DNA of 35,138 bases from Companilactobacillus nuruki (GTDB lineage: Bacteria; Bacillota; Bacilli; Lactobacillales; Lactobacillaceae): positions 1 to 35,138 of the forward strand of contig NZ_NIPR01000025.1 of the NCBI RefSeq assembly GCF_002872255.1, read 5' to 3'. The translations under genes and the position numbers were made by a program. The notes under the pieces were generated by a model that had not been told where the DNA came from, made no database searches, and worked only from the letters and a program-made list of their open reading frames with translations. Numbering within the stretch: position 1 is the first letter of the stretch; every line of letters begins with the position of its first letter. Positions 32,031 through 35,138 of this stretch are shown piece by piece.

Positions 32031-33755
32031 ATGATAATGACTTTGAAAAAAAGATTAATTATTTTAGCAATGTCGATAACTGGTTTTTTGGTTATTTTAG
32101 ATACAAATATTATGAATATTACAATTCCCGAAATTCAATCAAGTTTACATGTGTCTTTGACTAATTTATCATGGGCAATTAATATCTACACGATTCTGTT
32201 TGCAGCATTTTTAATTCCATTTGGCAGGATTGGAGATATATTTGGACATACTAAATTATTGAATATTGCATTACTGATATTTGGTTTAGGTTCAATCGTC
32301 AGTGGTACTTCAACAACATTAAATAATTTATTGATTGGAAGATCTATACAAAGTATTGGTGCAGCAATAATGTTGCCATCTGGAATGATATTGGGATTTC
32401 ACCAGGTAAACAAGGAACAACGTCCCAAAATTATTGCCATTTTGGCAGCAACACAAGCACTGGGAGCAGCACTTGGACCAACGATAGGTGGATTTGTTTC
32501 GCAGTATTTCGGTTGGCATTGGGTTTTTCTCATAAATGTTCCCATAGTTGCAATTGTTTTAATGATTACTTTAATGACTTTATCAATGAAAGATGAATCA
32601 ACTAAACAAATAAAAATTGACCTATTAGGTTCTATTATTATCGCAATCACATTAATACTTTTAACTTTGGCACTTGTTGAGGGTAGAAATTGGGGTTGGA
32701 GTTCATTAGGAACTATCAGTTGTTTAGTATCATCATTGGCTTTATTTATTATTTTTGTAATACATGAGAAAACAACAGATGACCCGTTGGTTCCATTGAA
32801 TCTATTCAGACAACGTAATTATATTGGAGCGAATGTAGCGCTATTGATTGCATTTATTGTAATGTCTAGTTTCATTGGAATTATTCCAACCTTTTTGACA
32901 AAAGTCATGGATACTTCGGAACTACATGCTGCATTGTTAATAACACCAATGTCAGTAACCTTGCTAATAGCTACACCTGTTGCGACAAGATTGATTGGAA
33001 AAATCAGTAATCGGATTTTAATAGGTTTTGGAATCATAATGCTTATAACTTCAGTATTTTTATTGAACCAGTTGAATGTTGAGTCCAATTGGGATCAATT
33101 GTACTTAATTGATGTGTTATTGGGCTTAGGTATTGGATTTGTCGCTGGGCCTGCAATGTCAATTGCAGTAAAAAATCTTGATGGATCAAGATTGACAGCC
33201 GGGCAGAATGTTTTGAATGTTGTTCGCAATATTGGAGTTATTGTCGGAATCGCTTTGTTCTTGTCATTATTGGATGGAAACATTAATGCTGCGAAGAAAG
33301 ATACTTATAATTATTCAGTTGGTGAAATACAAAAATCAGAATTACCAGGAAGTTTACAAAATAAATTCATTGCCAAGATACATTCTAGAATGAACTCTAA
33401 TCAAATTAATAATAACAATGGATCAAATAACTTTAAGACAACTCCACAAATCAGTAAGCGTCAGACAGATCAGATGGTAGAAAAGGCTTCTGATCAGATC
33501 ATTAAAGAGAAGAATCAAGTATTGAAATTACAATTGCCAATTGCTGTACAACAGAAAATTCATGAACAAGTTAAAACAAAAGTACAACGTAAAGTAATAA
33601 CTACGAATACGACATTGAGAAAATTGACAAGAAATATTAGATCATATCTCCACAACCACTTAACGAATGCATTTCTTAATTTGTATAAATTTGAGTTGCC
33701 ATTTGTTTTAGCAAGTATTTTTTCGATCATGATCTTTGAGCGTAAGAATAATTGA
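32031..33755 (+). CDS. MFS drug exporter, DHA2 family (EmrB/QacA type, 14 TM)
   Basis: The start is the ATG at 32031 behind AGAGGTG, giving 574 residues. A longer frame has no binding site. About 14 membrane segments are visible. Motifs are LDTNIMNITIPEIQ in TM1, the loop motif FGRIGDIFGHTK, GRSIQSIGAAIMLPSG and the TM5 motif C-like segment ALGAALGPTIGGFVSQYFGWHWVFLINVP. Between the penultimate and last membrane segments lies a hydrophilic stretch of about 130 residues (about 417-548), rich in Asn, Gln and Lys, that is probably outside the cell. It is regulated by the divergent TetR protein. Proton-driven efflux of cationic or lipophilic drugs is expected from the family. Confidence 0.92.
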   Translation: MIMTLKKRLIILAMSITGFLVILDTNIMNITIPEIQSSLHVSLTNLSWAINIYTILFAAFLIPFGRIGDIFGHTKLLNIALLIFGLGSIVSGTSTTLNNLLIGRSIQSIGAAIMLPSGMILGFHQVNKEQRPKIIAILAATQALGAALGPTIGGFVSQYFGWHWVFLINVPIVAIVLMITLMTLSMKDESTKQIKIDLLGSIIIAITLILLTLALVEGRNWGWSSLGTISCLVSSLALFIIFVIHEKTTDDPLVPLNLFRQRNYIGANVALLIAFIVMSSFIGIIPTFLTKVMDTSELHAALLITPMSVTLLIATPVATRLIGKISNRILIGFGIIMLITSVFLLNQLNVESNWDQLYLIDVLLGLGIGFVAGPAMSIAVKNLDGSRLTAGQNVLNVVRNIGVIVGIALFLSLLDGNINAAKKDTYNYSVGEIQKSELPGSLQNKFIAKIHSRMNSNQINNNNGSNNFKTTPQISKRQTDQMVEKASDQIIKEKNQVLKLQLPIAVQQKIHEQVKTKVQRKVITTNTTLRKLTRNIRSYLHNHLTNAFLNLYKFELPFVLASIFSIMIFERKNN

Positions 33756-33783
33756 AGAGATTAAAGATATTTTGTTCAGAGTC

Positions 33784-33821
33784 AAAAAAACTACTAGCCT
33801 TTTTTAGGTTAGTAGTTTTTG
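33784..33821 (+). terminator. Terminator of the MFS gene
   Basis: AAAAACTACTAGCC pairs with GGTTAGTAGTTTTT (one G-U pair) around a T-rich loop. Confidence 0.85.
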
Positions 33822-33949
33822 TAATATACAGGTACACATAAAAAGTATAGAAGTAATAAATTACGGACAATGGGATTTATACTTCGACCCTTGACGAAAT
33901 GGGTTCTCTTATTAGAGTCAGGATTATCATTTTAACAATAATAACAATA

Positions 33950-34609
33950 TTATGACTGTGTGTTGTTTTTATGAGTTCTAATTGAATAAATTAAATATAT
34001 GATGCTGATAATTACAATTATACTTAATATGTATATGTTCCATGGACTAGGTATTAAAATAGAAAATCCCATTGACGGAACTCTAACAATTATAACTATC
34101 AATAATGTACCAATAACAAATAATAGTCCACTCAATAAATAAAAAATACTTTGATGCCTTTGATAAACTGAATAGTGGAGCAATTTTATAAATAGAAAGG
34201 TCATTCCAATCTCAATTAGAGGAACTAAAATAAATGCTAAGGAATTTAGCTGCATTCCGTGAGAATCATTTTGTCCACTGAGTAATAGACAAAACCAACT
34301 GATACCAATGATTAAACTAATAAATGAACCTTGGTCCCGTAGCCTTGGATGTGGTAATTCACTCAAAATCTCATGTGCCATCGTTTTAGGGTTGTTTCCG
34401 AAGAAAGATTCAGCATTAATGTTGTCCTCATTTGCATCCAATAAATCTTGAATCATGCTTAATAATTGCGAGTAAATAACTTCCTCATTGAAGAATAAAT
34501 TTTTAGTAGTCATGTATACTTGTAAATCATCAAAATATTTTAAGTCGATTGGATTGAGCTTCTGTTTCAAGTGATTTATTTCATTAAGATAATGTTTTGA
34601 TTTATTCAA
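33950..34609 (-). CDS. DUF1129-like membrane protein
   Basis: The protein has 219 residues. The start is TTG at 34607-34609, inside the last codons of the padR-type gene (8-bp overlap), with GAAGG upstream. The N-terminal about 95 residues are a soluble helical part (LNPIDLKYFDDLQVYM, NAESFFGNNPKTMAHEIL) that matches the pattern I know from DUF1129 proteins of lactic acid bacteria. Four membrane segments follow (about 98-113, 122-143, 152-175 and 188-209). The function is unknown. Its pairing with a PadR regulator is common for such membrane proteins and suggests a PadR-controlled envelope function. No clear terminator follows it. Confidence 0.65.
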   Translation of the reverse strand: MNKSKHYLNEINHLKQKLNPIDLKYFDDLQVYMTTKNLFFNEEVIYSQLLSMIQDLLDANEDNINAESFFGNNPKTMAHEILSELPHPRLRDQGSFISLIIGISWFCLLLSGQNDSHGMQLNSLAFILVPLIEIGMTFLFIKLLHYSVYQRHQSIFYLLSGLLFVIGTLLIVIIVRVPSMGFSILIPSPWNIYILSIIVIISIIYLIYSIRTHKNNTQS

Positions 34610-34934
34610 ATGTATCTACCTTCTTCATAATTTGATTGACGTTCGAGCTTAAATTGGCCCACTGAAGTTTAAATTCCTGCAGAGATGAAACTCCCTGAGC
34701 AGTGATTGAATAATACTTTCGGTTGGGCCCATTTGGAGATGATTTAACGATACTCTGCAAATCACCATTCTTTTCAAGTTTTACTAATAAGGGATATAGA
34801 GTGCCACCAACGATACTTTCAAAGCCATTTTTCTTAAGTGCGTCGATCAGTTCATAGCCATAAACCTCCTTTTGAATAATGATACCGAGAACACAGCCCT
34901 CAAGAACACCCTTAATTAATTGTGTTTGTTTCAT
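34602..34934 (-). CDS. PadR-family transcriptional regulator
   Basis: The protein has 110 residues, the size of PadR subfamily 2. It opens KGVLEGCVLGIIIQKEVYGYELIDALKKNGF and continues with GTLYPLLVKLEKNGDLQS and the wing NGPNRKYYSITAQG, all family hallmarks. A short C-terminal helix would form the dimer. The ribosome binding site is weak (GGAAGTGA). It is translationally coupled to the DUF1129-like gene. Two ACTAAGTTG-type repeats lie at its promoter, so autorepression is likely. Confidence 0.93.
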   Translation of the reverse strand: MKQTQLIKGVLEGCVLGIIIQKEVYGYELIDALKKNGFESIVGGTLYPLLVKLEKNGDLQSIVKSSPNGPNRKYYSITAQGVSSLQEFKLQWANLSSNVNQIMKKVDTFE

Positions 34935-34948
34935 ATAGTCACTTCCAA

Positions 34949-35010
34949 CTAAGTTGTTTTACTACATAGATAGAATAACAAATGCTCACTAAGTTGTAAA
35001 GCAACTTAGT
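34949..35010. promoter_or_regulatory. Two operator-like repeats for the PadR regulator
   Basis: ACTAAGTTG occurs at 34949-34957 and 34988-34996, each followed by a complementary right half: imperfect CTACATAG at about 34961-34968, and exact CAACTTAGT at 35002-35010. The two sites are 39 bp apart and bracket the promoter. Confidence 0.72.
34972..35000 (-). promoter_or_regulatory. Promoter of the padR operon
   Basis: On the minus strand -35 TTTACA (34995-35000), a 17-bp spacer and -10 TATTCT (34972-34977). The -35 lies in the centre of the right operator-like repeat. Confidence 0.7.
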
Positions 35011-35024
35011 GAGCATTTGTTATT
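34974..35024. repeat. 23-bp inverted repeat around the padR promoter
   Basis: Arms at 34974-34996 and 35002-35024 are exact complements with a 5-nt loop. The repeat includes the right operator and most of the promoter. It could also act as a terminator for a plus- or minus-strand transcript arriving from the right, although the T-run is poor (TTTGTTATT). Confidence 0.8.
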
Positions 35025-35079
35025 GATTAGACTAGATATTTATCGGTGAAATTATAATGTTGATAACTTCATTTAACTT

Positions 35080-35138
35080 CCAATATCGAGGAGGGTAATG
35101 TTCGTACCTTCGTCGCAAGCGACTACCACGTATCCGCG
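35080..35138. other. GC-richer right edge, possible start or end of another element
   Basis: The last about 55 bases are markedly richer in G and C than the rest. On the plus strand GAGGAGGGTA precedes an ATG (35099) open to the edge. On the minus strand a frame (...VVVACDEGTNITLLDIGS) ends at about 35075. GTCGC and GCGAC form a short inverted repeat. I cannot decide between a gene edge and a repeated element. Confidence 0.3.

Noticed and set aside
33843-33890. AAGTATA/TATACTT repeat as terminator of the DUF1129-like gene
   Set aside because: The arms are only 7 bp and the loop is about 30 nt, so the structure would be weak. I leave the 3' end of that operon open.

Overview
The window looks like chromosomal DNA of a low-GC Gram-positive lactic acid bacterium of the family Lactobacillaceae. 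The base composition is AT-rich and the ribosome binding sites are strong GGAGG-type sites. The glutamate decarboxylase begins with the MAMLYGKH motif I know from lactobacillar GadB, and there is a lectin/mucin-binding-like adhesin and a CAP protein with S-layer-type C-terminal repeats. A Companilactobacillus-like host is my guess and is not proven. I see no rRNA, tRNA, CRISPR, transposase or phage genes.

Layout. 1-1888 (minus) is the 5' part of a large secreted adhesin that runs off the left edge inside an 18-bp tandem repeat. 2226-3134 (minus) is a short-chain dehydrogenase-like gene cut by one stop codon. 3611-4600 (minus) is an aldo/keto reductase, divergent from a membrane-anchored XRE regulator (4791-5363), with a perfect palindrome between them. 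5568-7470 is a ydbS-ydbT-like pair of bacterial PH-domain membrane proteins. 7562-9835 holds glutamate decarboxylase followed closely by a second aldo/keto reductase. 9986-10807 is a Cof-type HAD phosphatase. 11023-15480 is a sugar locus (AraC regulator, PTS EIIC, GH3 glucosidase) with a cre-like site. 15635-16789 (minus) is the CAP protein, and 16884-17300 is a DNPH1-like nucleotide N-hydrolase. 17564-19960 is PEP synthase.

From 20000 to the right edge the window is rich in export and defence functions, each with visible control elements. A heterodimeric BmrCD/LmrCD-type ABC exporter (20237-23736) lies behind a leader with an intrinsic terminator (attenuator). A DUF2975 membrane protein is followed by an HTH protein whose C-terminal half resembles enterocin A-type bacteriocin immunity proteins and has its own internal ribosome binding site (24015-25136). 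Tex follows (25318-27513). A DrrAB-like ABC exporter is divergent from a MarR regulator, with three copies of one 14-bp palindrome between them (27640-30044). A second SDR-like gene is intact except that its start codon appears to be ACG (30278-31171). A TetR/MFS divergent pair has two operator-like repeats (31328-33755). A PadR/DUF1129-like pair has two operator-like repeats around its promoter (33950-35010).

The unifying theme is inferred: small-molecule and redox stress handling (two AKRs, two SDRs, three exporters, each under a local ligand-type regulator) mixed with surface and carbon-metabolism genes. The observations most worth checking are the HTH-immunity fusion with an internal start, the attenuator leader of the ABC exporter, and the two SDR paralogues that each carry a different single-base lesion.
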